11,570 nt of DNA from Acidobacteriota bacterium (GTDB lineage: Bacteria; Acidobacteriota; Terriglobia; Terriglobales; Acidobacteriaceae): contig JAJXXG010001072.1 of NCBI GenBank assembly GCA_021781255.1, forward strand, positions 1-11,570. The letters run 5' to 3'. The notes below the pieces were generated by a model that made no database searches, was not told where the DNA came from, and saw only the letters and a list, made by a program, of their open reading frames with translations. Shown in pieces: positions 1 through 6,279 of the stretch (its first letter is position 1; every line of letters begins with the position of its first letter). A program made the position numbers and the translations under genes.

Positions 1-170
1 AGCGTCCCCGCATAGTCATGCGGCAGCAGATCCCGCACGCTGTAGAGTTGCAGCCCGATCGGCAGTCCAAAAGGAGAAGCGTGCAGCCTCGCGCCGCCTG
101 CCAATGCAGCGCCGTATGCAACAGCAGCAGAGGAAGTCTGCAGAAACTTCCGTCGAGTAAGTCCTGACAT
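1..170 (-). CDS. Tat-exported sugar phosphate isomerase/epimerase-like protein (N-terminal fragment)
   Basis: Only the first 56 codons lie in the window; the gene continues past base 1. The start at 170 is ATG, preceded by GGAG with 10 nt spacing. The N-terminus shows a twin-arginine signal (TRRKFLQTS, residues 5-13), then an Ala/Gly-rich hydrophobic stretch ending near LHAS (residues 29-32). The mature part begins PIGLQLYSVRDLL (37-49), which is typical of the first beta strand of secreted TIM-barrel sugar phosphate isomerase/epimerase (xylose-isomerase/AP-endonuclease-2 fold) proteins. These usually sit in the periplasm and act on sugars or inositols, but the substrate cannot be told from this fragment. 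It is divergent from tyrS, with 174 nt between the starts. The export signal is clear; the family call rests on one short motif. Confidence 0.72.
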   Translation of the reverse strand, partial: MSGLTRRKFLQTSSAAVAYGAALAGGARLHASPFGLPIGLQLYSVRDLLPHDYAGT

Positions 171-329
171 GTCGATATCTCTCCAGAAAACACGGAGCGC
201 AACGCATGGAATGGCGCTCTCACCGCGGCACCATTGTAGTGCAGCCAGGTGTCAGCTCGCCTCGCAGCAAAACAGCGCGTTCCCCGCCAGCTCGGGCCGT
301 ATTCCCGGAGCCCACCGCCCGCCAAACTT

Positions 330-335
330 TATACT
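330..335 (+). promoter_or_regulatory. Putative -10 element of tyrS, leaderless arrangement
   Basis: TATACT (5 of 6 to the sigma-70 consensus) ends 9 nt before the ATG at 345. A transcript starting 6-7 nt after it would have a leader of only 2-3 nt. No AGG/GAG-type ribosome site lies before the ATG, which fits leaderless translation. No convincing -35 is seen at 16-18 nt spacing. The same 9-nt arrangement recurs before the XRE gene and the aminotransferase. Confidence 0.45.
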
Positions 336-344
336 GATAAAGCC

Positions 345-1586
345 ATGCCCCAGTTCCTTCCCGTAGACGAGCAAATGGACCTGCTCCAGAAGGGCGCAGC
401 GGAAATCATCCGCGTCAGCGACCTCCGCGAGCGCCTTGAAGAAAGCCGCAAAACCGGACGCCCCCTGCGCGTCAAGGCCGGCTTTGACCCCACCGCGCCC
501 GACCTCCACCTCGGCCACACGGTGCTCATGCGCAAGCTGCGCCACTTCCAGCAGCTCGGCCACACCGTCATCTTCCTCGTCGGCGACTTCACCTCCCTCA
601 TCGGCGACCCCACCGGCCGCAACGTCACTCGCAAGCCCCTCACCCGCGAGCAAATCGACGCCAACGCCGAAACCTACAAGGAACAGGTCTTCAAAATCCT
701 CGACGAAAATACCACCGAGGTCCGCTATAACTCCGAGTGGCTCGGCAAGCTCGGCTATGAAGACACCATCCGCCTTACCGCCCACTTCACCGTTTCTCAA
801 ATGTTGGAGCGCGACGAGTTCCACAAGCGCTTCCAGGCCGAGCAGCCCATCAGCCTCCACGAGCTGCTCTACCCCGTCATGCAGGGCTACGACTCCGTGA
901 TGCTCGAGTGCGACGTCGAGCTCGGCGGCACCGACCAGAAGTTCAACCTCATGTGCGGACGCGAACTCCAGCGCCACTACGGCCAGAAGCCGCAGATCGT
1001 CCTCATGACGCCCATCCTCGAAGGCCTCGACGGCACGCAGAAGATGTCCAAGTCCCTCGGCAACGCCATCGGCATCAACGAGCCGCCCCAGGAAATGTAC
1101 GGCAAGCTCATGTCCATCAACGACGAGCTCATGTGGAAGTACTGGGTCTTTCTCACCGACCTCAAGCAATCGGAGATTGACGCCATGCGCGCCGACGTCG
1201 CCGCCGGAAAGCTGCATCCCATGGATGTGAAGAAGCGCCTCGCCCGCACCATCACCGCCGGCTTCCACAGCGAAACCGCCGCCCGGCACGCCGACGAAAA
1301 CTGGGCCCGCATGTTCCAGCAAAAGCAGACATCTGAAGACCTGGAAGAGGTTCTCGTCCCCTACGCTGAAATCGCCGGCCCCGATCCCCAACAGATCCGC
1401 CTGCCCAAGCTGCTCGTCCGCCTCGGCCTCGCCGCCAGCGGAGCCGAAGCCACGCGCAAAATCGCCGAAGGCGCCGTCAAGCTCGATGGCGAGACCTCAA
1501 CCGGCACTATCTTCTCCGTGGGTCCGCTGCCTGCAAAGCTTGTCGTCCGCCTCGGCAAGCGCGCCAAAGTCGCCGTCATCGAGTAG
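345..1586 (+). CDS. tyrS: Tyrosyl-tRNA synthetase
   Basis: Cytoplasmic class I aminoacyl-tRNA synthetase that charges tRNA-Tyr with tyrosine using ATP; 413 aa, normal for a bacterial TyrRS. The HIGH-type motif is HLGH (residues 55-58), in [13 protein letters not shown]. The tyrosine-pocket region includes [10 protein letters not shown] (181-190) and ELGGTDQKF (192-200), and KMSKS is intact at 233-237. A C-terminal S4 RNA-binding domain covers about 350-413 ([13 protein letters not shown]). The HLGH form and sequence style resemble the TyrZ-like branch rather than the E. coli TyrS type. The frame is open up to 249, but the extra 32 residues are Pro/Arg/Ser-rich and have no counterpart in the family, so ATG 345 is preferred. 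No Shine-Dalgarno precedes it; see the -10-like element at 330-335. Start assignment is fairly sure and function very sure. Confidence 0.96.
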   Translation: MPQFLPVDEQMDLLQKGAAEIIRVSDLRERLEESRKTGRPLRVKAGFDPTAPDLHLGHTVLMRKLRHFQQLGHTVIFLVGDFTSLIGDPTGRNVTRKPLTREQIDANAETYKEQVFKILDENTTEVRYNSEWLGKLGYEDTIRLTAHFTVSQMLERDEFHKRFQAEQPISLHELLYPVMQGYDSVMLECDVELGGTDQKFNLMCGRELQRHYGQKPQIVLMTPILEGLDGTQKMSKSLGNAIGINEPPQEMYGKLMSINDELMWKYWVFLTDLKQSEIDAMRADVAAGKLHPMDVKKRLARTITAGFHSETAARHADENWARMFQQKQTSEDLEEVLVPYAEIAGPDPQQIRLPKLLVRLGLAASGAEATRKIAEGAVKLDGETSTGTIFSVGPLPAKLVVRLGKRAKVAVIE

Positions 1587-1622
1587 CATCCGCAGAAAGC
1601 GCCCTGTGATAAGGTGACGGCG
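1571..1622 (+). other. Long-range inverted repeat spanning the tyrS stop
   Basis: CGCCGTCATC (1571-1580, the last codons of tyrS) pairs with GGTGACGGCG (1613-1622): 10 bp with one G-U pair, around a 32-nt loop holding the tyrS stop codon. The right arm ends 13 nt before the AGGAG of the next gene. There is no U-tract, so it is not a standard terminator. It could affect read-through into the hydrolase gene or be chance. Confidence 0.25.
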
Positions 1623-1635
1623 AAGCAGCTTGAAC

Positions 1636-1640
1636 AGGAG
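1636..1640 (+). promoter_or_regulatory. Ribosome binding site that fixes a GTG start
   Basis: AGGAG lies 8 nt before GTG 1649. This supports GTG as the start of the hydrolase, directly in front of the twin-arginine signal. No in-frame ATG gives a sensible alternative. Confidence 0.75.
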
Positions 1641-1648
1641 ACGCATCC

Positions 1649-3187
1649 GTGAATCGCAGAAGTTTCCTGCAGGGCGCCGCATCCGCCGCAGCAGCCATCG
1701 CCTGTCCTCATGCCAGTCTCGCGCAGGCCGCCTCCGCGCGCCTCACCCTGCGCAGCGACCCCTCAGCGCCGCATGTTCCTCTCAACTACACCGGCCTCAG
1801 CTACGAACTGGCGCAGTTGACTGACCCCACCTTCTTCTCCGCGTCCAATCGCAACCTCGTCGCCTGTTTCCGTCTTCTCACTCCGCACGGCGTCCTCCGC
1901 ATCGGCGGCAACACCAGTGAGTTCTGCTGGTTCAAGGCAAGCGCCGACACGCCGGAGCCAAAGCTCCATGTGCCCACCGGCAACCTCGACGCCAACTGGA
2001 TGCCCCATCGCCTCTTCGCCATCACGCCCCAGGCCATCGATGCGCTCGCCGGCTTCCTGCAAGCCACCGGCTGGCGTCTCATCTACGGCCTCAACTTCGG
2101 CAACTCCACCCCGCAACGCGCCGCCGAAGAAGCCGCCTACGTCGCCGCCAAAATCGGCAGCAAGCTCGAGTTCTTCCAGATCGGCAATGAGCCCGACCTC
2201 TACCACACAGCCACCAACGGCACCCGCCCGCCAGACTGGGGATTCGAAGATTATCTGCACGAGTGGACGGCCTTTGCCCAGACCATCAGCGCCCGTGTGC
2301 CGTCAGCGCGCTTCGGCGGACCCGACGTTGCCGCCGCCTCCCATTGGGTCACGCAGTTCGGCCAGCAGGTTCCTGCAGAAATCGCACCGCGCCTCGTGGC
2401 CTTGACTGGCCATTACTACGCCGAAGGCCCACCCAACGATCCGCGCGTCACAACCGAACGCCTGCTCCGCGGCAACGCCAGCATCCCCTCCGAAACCAGC
2501 GCGATTGAGGCCGTAGCCCGCGCGCACAACCGCATCTATCGCATGACCGAGGGCAACTCATGCTATCGCGGCGGCAAGCCCGGCATGAGCAACGCCTTCG
2601 CCGCCGCGCTCTGGGCCGGCGATTACATGCTCCAACTCGCCAGCCTCGGCTGCGCCGGAGTCAATCTGCACGGCGGCCGCAGCGCATTTCTCACCGCCGG
2701 CCTCGGCGATCACACGCCCGGCATGGAGGTGGCAAAGACTCCACAGGCCATGCGCAGCGGCTTCTACACCCCCATCTTCACCGAGCCCGATATGCAGGTC
2801 GTGGCCATGCCCATCTTCTATGGCATGATGCTCGCCAATCAGTTCGCAGGCAGCACGATACTCAATGTCACCGGCGACCTGAAGCCCGTCAACGCCACAG
2901 CCTACGCCGCAAAGCGCGAGCATGAAATCATCCTCGCTATCTTCAACAAGGATGCATCGATGCCGCTCGATGTATCCATCCGCGCCCCGCGCGCAATCCA
3001 CACCGCAACCGCGTGGAGACTGCAAGCGCCTGCTCTCGACTCCACCAGCGGAGTCATGCTCGCCGGCTCCGAGATCCAGCCCCACGCGCAATGGAGCCCC
3101 AAAGCAGCCGAGCCAATCGCCGTCAGCAACGGCATCCCCCGCATCCACGTTCCCGCAGCAAGCGCCGCTCTCCTGTTCCTCCGCTAG
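1649..3187 (+). CDS. Tat-exported GH79-type glycoside hydrolase (beta-glucuronidase/heparanase-like)
   Basis: 512 aa precursor. The twin-arginine signal is NRRSFLQGA (residues 2-10), with an Ala-rich core and likely cleavage after LAQA (24-27). The body reads as a (beta/alpha)8 retaining glycosidase of clan GH-A: GLSYELAQL (49-57) and GVLRIGGNTSEF (81-92) are near the N-terminus. The acid/base candidate is E181 in FFQIGNEPDLY, and the nucleophile candidate is E301 in YRMTEGNSCYRGG. Their spacing (120 residues) and order fit family GH79. The region from about 400 to 512 looks like the C-terminal beta-sandwich common in GH79. GH79 includes beta-glucuronidases and heparanases, and an acidobacterial GH79 beta-glucuronidase has been characterised, so removal of (methyl)glucuronic acid from polysaccharide is the best guess. 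The substrate is not proven by sequence. It starts 62 nt after tyrS on the same strand and may be co-transcribed. Confidence 0.82.
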   Translation: MNRRSFLQGAASAAAAIACPHASLAQAASARLTLRSDPSAPHVPLNYTGLSYELAQLTDPTFFSASNRNLVACFRLLTPHGVLRIGGNTSEFCWFKASADTPEPKLHVPTGNLDANWMPHRLFAITPQAIDALAGFLQATGWRLIYGLNFGNSTPQRAAEEAAYVAAKIGSKLEFFQIGNEPDLYHTATNGTRPPDWGFEDYLHEWTAFAQTISARVPSARFGGPDVAAASHWVTQFGQQVPAEIAPRLVALTGHYYAEGPPNDPRVTTERLLRGNASIPSETSAIEAVARAHNRIYRMTEGNSCYRGGKPGMSNAFAAALWAGDYMLQLASLGCAGVNLHGGRSAFLTAGLGDHTPGMEVAKTPQAMRSGFYTPIFTEPDMQVVAMPIFYGMMLANQFAGSTILNVTGDLKPVNATAYAAKREHEIILAIFNKDASMPLDVSIRAPRAIHTATAWRLQAPALDSTSGVMLAGSEIQPHAQWSPKAAEPIAVSNGIPRIHVPAASAALLFLR

Positions 3188-3223
3188 AACAGCCTGCCGG
3201 TTCACGTCACAGTCTTGAAGCTC

Positions 3224-3277
3224 TGCCCGCGTCGCTGTTGAGAAGGGTGCGGGCTTCAACCCCGCGGTTCCTCTTCC
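3224..3277 (-). repeat. Hairpin-containing repeat at the 3' end of the distal membrane-protein gene (copy 1)
   Basis: This 54-nt block matches 3773-3826 with about 6 differences and no gaps. Read on the plus strand, GCCCGC (3225-3230) pairs with GCGGGC (3249-3254) around an 18-nt loop. A second option pairs GCGGG (3249-3253) with CCCGC (3261-3265), which places the stop codon (3256-3258) in the loop. It lies between convergent genes and may end transcription from the minus strand. Confidence 0.55.
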
Positions 3278-3747
3278 ATATCCGGCTCCGTCCACAGCAG
3301 AATTGCTGACGGCAGGGTTGTGTAGAAGAGTGCCGCGGCCAGGAGCAGGACAAACGGCAGTTGCATGAGATAGCCCCGGAGGGCCAGAGGCAAGAGCGGT
3401 GCGATGGGATTGGGTCCCCTGAATGAAAATGCGATGACCGCGCCAAGAAGAAAATACGAGAAAATGTGGTAAGCCATGAAGTGCGCGTGGTCGCGGCGGT
3501 GCACCTCGCGCTCGTCGCCCCCTGCGGTCGGGTTGCCTGCGATCCAACTGAAAATGATCCAGAGCGCGACGTACAGAATCCCGCACCCGGCGGTGATCCA
3601 CGCGCCGCTGGCGTCTTTATGGCTGAGAAGTAGCCCGGCTAAGAGGAACACCGCCAGCACACTGCAAACAAGCGCGACAAACCATCGACGGCGCGCCCGC
3701 GATTCGAAGCGGATGCGAAAGCTTCCAACGGCGTATTCACTATTCAT
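3256..3747 (-). CDS. Four-helix membrane protein, distal paralogue, unknown function
   Basis: 163 aa with four likely membrane segments at about residues 22-41, 50-71, 91-108 and 123-152. A charged loop between helices 2 and 3 reads GGDEREVHRRDHAHF (76-90), the most distinctive part. Another conserved stretch is FRGPNPI (109-115). The acidic tail ends TEPDMEEEPRG. The ATG at 3747 has AGGAG about 6 nt upstream. Compared with the gene at 3805-4296 it has the same length, no gaps, and about 101 of 163 identical residues (62%, counted by eye), so it is a tandem duplicate. The DERE-type loop recalls small DUF2178-like inner-membrane proteins often paired with small XRE regulators; that family link is only a suggestion. 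No catalytic motif is seen. It is the last gene of the XRE-led operon. Confidence 0.85.
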   Translation of the reverse strand: MNSEYAVGSFRIRFESRARRRWFVALVCSVLAVFLLAGLLLSHKDASGAWITAGCGILYVALWIIFSWIAGNPTAGGDEREVHRRDHAHFMAYHIFSYFLLGAVIAFSFRGPNPIAPLLPLALRGYLMQLPFVLLLAAALFYTTLPSAILLWTEPDMEEEPRG

Positions 3748-3772
3748 GGGTGCTCCTTTTCCCGAATCTGGC

Positions 3773-3826
3773 TGCCCGCTTCACTGTCGTGAAGGGTGCG
3801 GGCTTCAGCCCCGGGGTTCCTCTTCC
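3773..3826 (-). repeat. Hairpin-containing repeat at the 3' end of the proximal membrane-protein gene (copy 2)
   Basis: This is the second copy of the 54-nt block at 3224-3277. GCCCGC (3774-3779) pairs with GCGGGC (3798-3803), and inside it TTCAC (3780-3784) pairs with GTGAA (3789-3793), giving one strong hairpin just after the stop. Alternatively GGGC (3800-3803) and GCCC (3808-3811) pair around TTCA, which contains the stop codon complement. It may lower expression of the distal paralogue. It may be a duplicated 3' end or a dispersed REP-like element. Confidence 0.55.
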
Positions 3827-4296
3827 AGATCCGGCTCGGTCCACAGCAGAATCGCCTGCGGCAAGGTGATATAGAGAAAGAATGTCGCCCAGAGCAAGAC
3901 CTGCGGCAGTTGCACGAGAAACGCGCGCAACGCCAGAGGCAAGTGCGTGGTGATCGGATTGGGCCCCCGGAAACCGCCCGCGAAGAGTGCCCCGATGAAA
4001 CCATAGCCGAGAATGTAGTAGGCCAGATAGTGCGCGTGGTCGCGGCGATGCATCTCGCGTTCGTCGCCGCGAGCGCGCATGTCGCCCGCAATCCACGAGA
4101 AGATGGCCAGAAGACCTACCATGAGAATCATGCACCCGATGAAGATGGACGCACCGGTGGTCTCTTTTGTGTTGAGGTAAGACATCACCAGGTCATACAC
4201 AGCCAGCACCGCGTAAACAAGCCCGACAAACCAGCGTCGGCGCGCTTGCGAAGCGAAACCGATGCGCATGTTTCCCACCACATAGTCGGTATTCAT
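3805..4296 (-). CDS. Four-helix membrane protein, proximal paralogue, unknown function
   Basis: 163 aa with likely membrane segments at about residues 22-40, 50-70, 91-108 and 123-152. The inter-helix loop is RGDEREMHRRDHAHY (76-90), shared with its paralogue. ARRRW (18-22) before helix 1 suggests a cytoplasmic N-terminus by the positive-inside rule. The acidic C-terminus TEPDLEEEPRG would then also be cytoplasmic. The ATG at 4296 overlaps the TGA of the XRE gene (ATGA) and has AAGGAG upstream, so translation is likely coupled. 57 nt separate it from the distal copy. The layout of a small XRE regulator plus a small multi-pass protein suggests a membrane sensor, immunity or stress function under local control, but nothing in the sequence names a substrate. 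Confidence 0.86.
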   Translation of the reverse strand: MNTDYVVGNMRIGFASQARRRWFVGLVYAVLAVYDLVMSYLNTKETTGASIFIGCMILMVGLLAIFSWIAGDMRARGDEREMHRRDHAHYLAYYILGYGFIGALFAGGFRGPNPITTHLPLALRAFLVQLPQVLLWATFFLYITLPQAILLWTEPDLEEEPRG

Positions 4297-4589
4297 CGTT
4301 TCTCCTTTGCCGCGGGCAGGCTGGCCCCATACACCTGCTCGCTCAATGTCTGGAACGGCTTCGTTGAGAAAACCGCCTCCAGCGGCAGGGCAAAATACTC
4401 TGCAATCTGAAAGGCCAGCTTGAGACTAGGCCCATAGTCGCCGCGCTCCAGAAAGCCGATCGTCTGGTAGTTCACCCCCACAGCATCCGCGAGCTCCTGC
4501 CGGCTGATTCCGCGCTCCACCCGTAGCACCGCAATGCGGTTGTACAGCCCGCTTGCTCCCGAGTCTTCGGCCTTGGAGTTGTTTTTCAT
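4293..4589 (-). CDS. Small XRE/Cro-CI family transcriptional regulator
   Basis: 98 aa from ATG 4589; a GTG at 4592 directly before it is an alternative start. A helix-turn-helix of the HTH_3 type fills about residues 15-70: LYNRIAVLRVERGISRQELADA..., then VNYQTIGFLERGDYGPSLKLAFQIAEYF. QELADAVG and NYQTIGFLERG form the two helices of the DNA-binding unit. PSLKLAFQIAEYFALPLEAVF is the usual closing segment of small one-domain regulators of this kind. There is no sensor or toxin-like domain. It leads an operon with two membrane proteins, with a 4-nt ATGA overlap to the first. The promoter overlaps a perfect palindrome, so autoregulation is likely. No Shine-Dalgarno is present and the predicted transcript start is at or next to the start codon, so the mRNA is probably leaderless. 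AT-rich upstream DNA stands out from its GC-rich surroundings. Confidence 0.93.
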   Translation of the reverse strand: MKNNSKAEDSGASGLYNRIAVLRVERGISRQELADAVGVNYQTIGFLERGDYGPSLKLAFQIAEYFALPLEAVFSTKPFQTLSEQVYGASLPAAKEKR

Positions 4590-4593
4590 CACG

Positions 4594-4607
4594 ACATAAT
4601 ATTATGT
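4594..4607. promoter_or_regulatory. 14-bp perfect palindrome, candidate XRE operator
   Basis: ACATAATATTATGT is a perfect palindrome that covers the -10 hexamer of the XRE promoter. A second small palindrome, GTATAC, overlaps it at 4606-4611, and TATGT/ACATA arms (4603-4607, 4615-4619) lie further upstream. A protein bound here would block RNA polymerase, so it is a candidate autorepression site. Confidence 0.6.
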
Positions 4608-4627
4608 ATACGAAACATATTTGTCAA
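4599..4627 (-). promoter_or_regulatory. Sigma-70-type promoter of the XRE/membrane-protein operon
   Basis: A perfect -35 TTGACA (4627-4622) is followed after 17 nt by TAATAT (4604-4599, 4 of 6 to consensus). An alternative CATAAT at 15 nt spacing matches 5 of 6. The -10 ends 9 nt before ATG 4589, so transcription would begin within about 3 nt of the start codon. This is the clearest promoter in the window. Confidence 0.75.
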
Positions 4628-4643
4628 CATTTATAACAGGAAA

Positions 4644-4673
4644 GGCCCTCTCGATACCTTCCCCGAGAGAGCC
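4644..4673 (-). terminator. Hairpin terminator after the phosphohexomutase gene
   Basis: GGCCCTCTCG (4644-4653) and CGAGAGAGCC (4664-4673) form a 10-bp stem with one mismatch and a 10-nt loop. On the minus strand a short TTT run follows. It starts 34 nt past the stop codon of the gene at 4707-6143 and separates that gene from the XRE promoter. Confidence 0.6.
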
Positions 4674-4706
4674 TTGATCATTTCAAAATCGCTTTTTTCC
4701 CTGCGT

Positions 4707-6143
4707 TTACGTCCCCATCGCAAACGCCCGCCCCGCCTCCAGCAGACGCGCCACCGCTTCCTTCGACGTTGACTCCGTATAAATCCGCATCAGCGGCTCC
4801 GTCCCGCTCGCCCGCAGTAGGATCCACGTCTCCGCCGCATTCGCTTTCGTCTTCGCCTCGCGATTGTCCAGATAAAACTTCACCCCGTCCAGCGTCTCCT
4901 GCCGCAGCACCGGCATCCCCGCAAACACCGCATCGCCCGTCTTCAGCGCCCTTGCCCGCGCAATCGCGCCATTCTTGATCGCGTCCGGAATGTGCAAATC
5001 GATGCGCCCGTACTGGTGCTCGCCATACTCGGCCTGCAAATCCGCAACCAGTTGCCCCAGCGTCTTGCCTTCCTCGGCCATCACGTTCGCCAGCAGCAGC
5101 GCATTCAGCAGGCCATCGCGCTCCGGCAGGTGCCGCTGGAAGCCAATCCCGCCCGACTCCTCGCCGCCCATCAGAATCTCGCGCTCCAGCATGTAGTCGC
5201 ATACAAACTTGAACCCGATGCCGTGCTCAATCAGCTCGCGCCCATACTTCGCGCAGATGCGGTCCAGCATCTTCGTCGTATTGAACGCCCGCGTCACCGC
5301 GCCCGGCCAGCCCTTCCGCTTCAACACCCAGCTCAGCAGCACGCTGAAAATCTTGTGCGGATCGACAAAATTCCCAAACTCATCCGTCGCCCCGATGCGG
5401 TCCGCATCGCCGTCCGTGCACAGCCCCGCGTGGCACCCATGCGCCACCACAGCCTCGCCCAGCGCGCGAATATGCGGCTCAATCGGCTCAGGATTAATCC
5501 CCGGAAACAGCGGGTCAACATGGCCGCGAATCTGCACGTGCTCCACGCCCAGCCGCGTAAAAATGCCCGAAAGAATCGTCCGCCCCGCGCCATACATCGA
5601 GTCCACGCAGAACTTCAGCCCCGACTTCGCAATCAAATCCAGATCCGCGAAGCTCTCAATGGCTTTCAGATACGTGGGCAGAAAATCAAACTCGCGAATC
5701 TCCGCAGGCTTCTCTGCCTTCTTCGCCGGCTGCCCCAGGTGCGCTTCAATCTCCGCAATAATCGACGGCTTGCCCGAGCCGCCATACCACGCCTTGTACT
5801 TCACACCATTCCACTGCGCCGGGTTGTGCGATGACGTAATCATGATGCCGCCCGCCGCTCCATGCTCGCGCACGCCATAGCTCAGCGCCGGCGTTGGCGT
5901 AATGTCGTTGGCCAGCAGCACCGGAATCCCCGCCGCCGCCACCACCTCCGCGCACGCCCGCGCAAAGGCCTTCGACCCAAACCGCGTGTCGTAGCCAATG
6001 CACAGCCCCTTCGCCGGGTCTTCCTTCGCCTGCACATACGCGGCTATCGCATCCGCGGCCACGCGCACATTGGCAAAAGTAAAGTCATCGGCGATCACGC
6101 CGCGCCAGCCGTCGGTCCCAAATTTGATTTGTGGATGGGGCAT
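4707..6143 (-). CDS. Phosphoglucomutase/phosphomannomutase family protein
   Basis: 478 aa cytosolic phosphohexomutase that interconverts hexose 6-phosphate and hexose 1-phosphate through a phosphoserine. All four family signatures are intact: KFGTDGWRG (residues 7-15) at the N-terminus; TSSHNP (103-108) with S105 as the likely phosphoserine; the Mg2+ loop DGDADR (244-249) with three Asp; and the sugar-binding GGEESGG (326-332). The phosphate-binding RASGTEP (444-450) lies in the last domain. It starts 136 nt after the mannose-1-phosphate guanylyltransferase gene on the same strand, which favours a phosphomannomutase role (mannose 6-phosphate to mannose 1-phosphate). A glucose or dual specificity cannot be excluded from sequence. 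The ATG at 6143 has only a distant AAGGGAG (16 nt), so initiation may be weak or the true leader signal is unclear. A terminator-like hairpin follows. Confidence 0.93.
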   Translation of the reverse strand: MPHPQIKFGTDGWRGVIADDFTFANVRVAADAIAAYVQAKEDPAKGLCIGYDTRFGSKAFARACAEVVAAAGIPVLLANDITPTPALSYGVREHGAAGGIMITSSHNPAQWNGVKYKAWYGGSGKPSIIAEIEAHLGQPAKKAEKPAEIREFDFLPTYLKAIESFADLDLIAKSGLKFCVDSMYGAGRTILSGIFTRLGVEHVQIRGHVDPLFPGINPEPIEPHIRALGEAVVAHGCHAGLCTDGDADRIGATDEFGNFVDPHKIFSVLLSWVLKRKGWPGAVTRAFNTTKMLDRICAKYGRELIEHGIGFKFVCDYMLEREILMGGEESGGIGFQRHLPERDGLLNALLLANVMAEEGKTLGQLVADLQAEYGEHQYGRIDLHIPDAIKNGAIARARALKTGDAVFAGMPVLRQETLDGVKFYLDNREAKTKANAAETWILLRASGTEPLMRIYTESTSKEAVARLLEAGRAFAMGT

Positions 6144-6195
6144 CGTTGGTTTTCCGCTCTCCCTTGAAAGAGTCTAAATAACTGCGCTCGGCCCT

Positions 6196-6213
6196 TCACG
6201 TCGCCCCACGTGA
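6196..6213 (-). other. Perfect 6-bp inverted repeat between the guanylyltransferase and phosphohexomutase genes
   Basis: TCACGT (6196-6201) and ACGTGA (6208-6213) flank the 6-nt loop CGCCCC. It lies 67 nt beyond the stop of the upstream gene and has no U-tract. It could be an operator or a weak attenuator. The rest of the 136-nt gap shows no clear promoter. Confidence 0.3.
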
Positions 6214-6279
6214 CCCGGCAATACGCAGATTCAATATGTGGAACGCAGCACCGCGGACGCGCTCAGTTGCAACACGCGT

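Noticed and set aside
249..344. 32-residue N-terminal extension of TyrRS
   Set aside because: It is Pro/Arg/Ser-rich, unlike the family, and the family N-terminus fits ATG 345.
252..1391. 379-aa open frame antisense to tyrS
   Set aside because: It mirrors tyrS. C-ending codons on the real strand leave the complementary frame open. Its composition is low-complexity Ala/Gly/Val/Glu/Leu with no domain.
2558..3601. 347-aa open frame antisense to the GH79 gene, running on into the membrane-protein gene
   Set aside because: It overlaps two well-supported genes and shows no motif or ribosome site.
4293..4589. Possible antitoxin role for the XRE protein
   Set aside because: No toxin-like partner is seen. 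The partners are multi-pass membrane proteins of 163 aa, too long for a typical type I/II toxin and duplicated.
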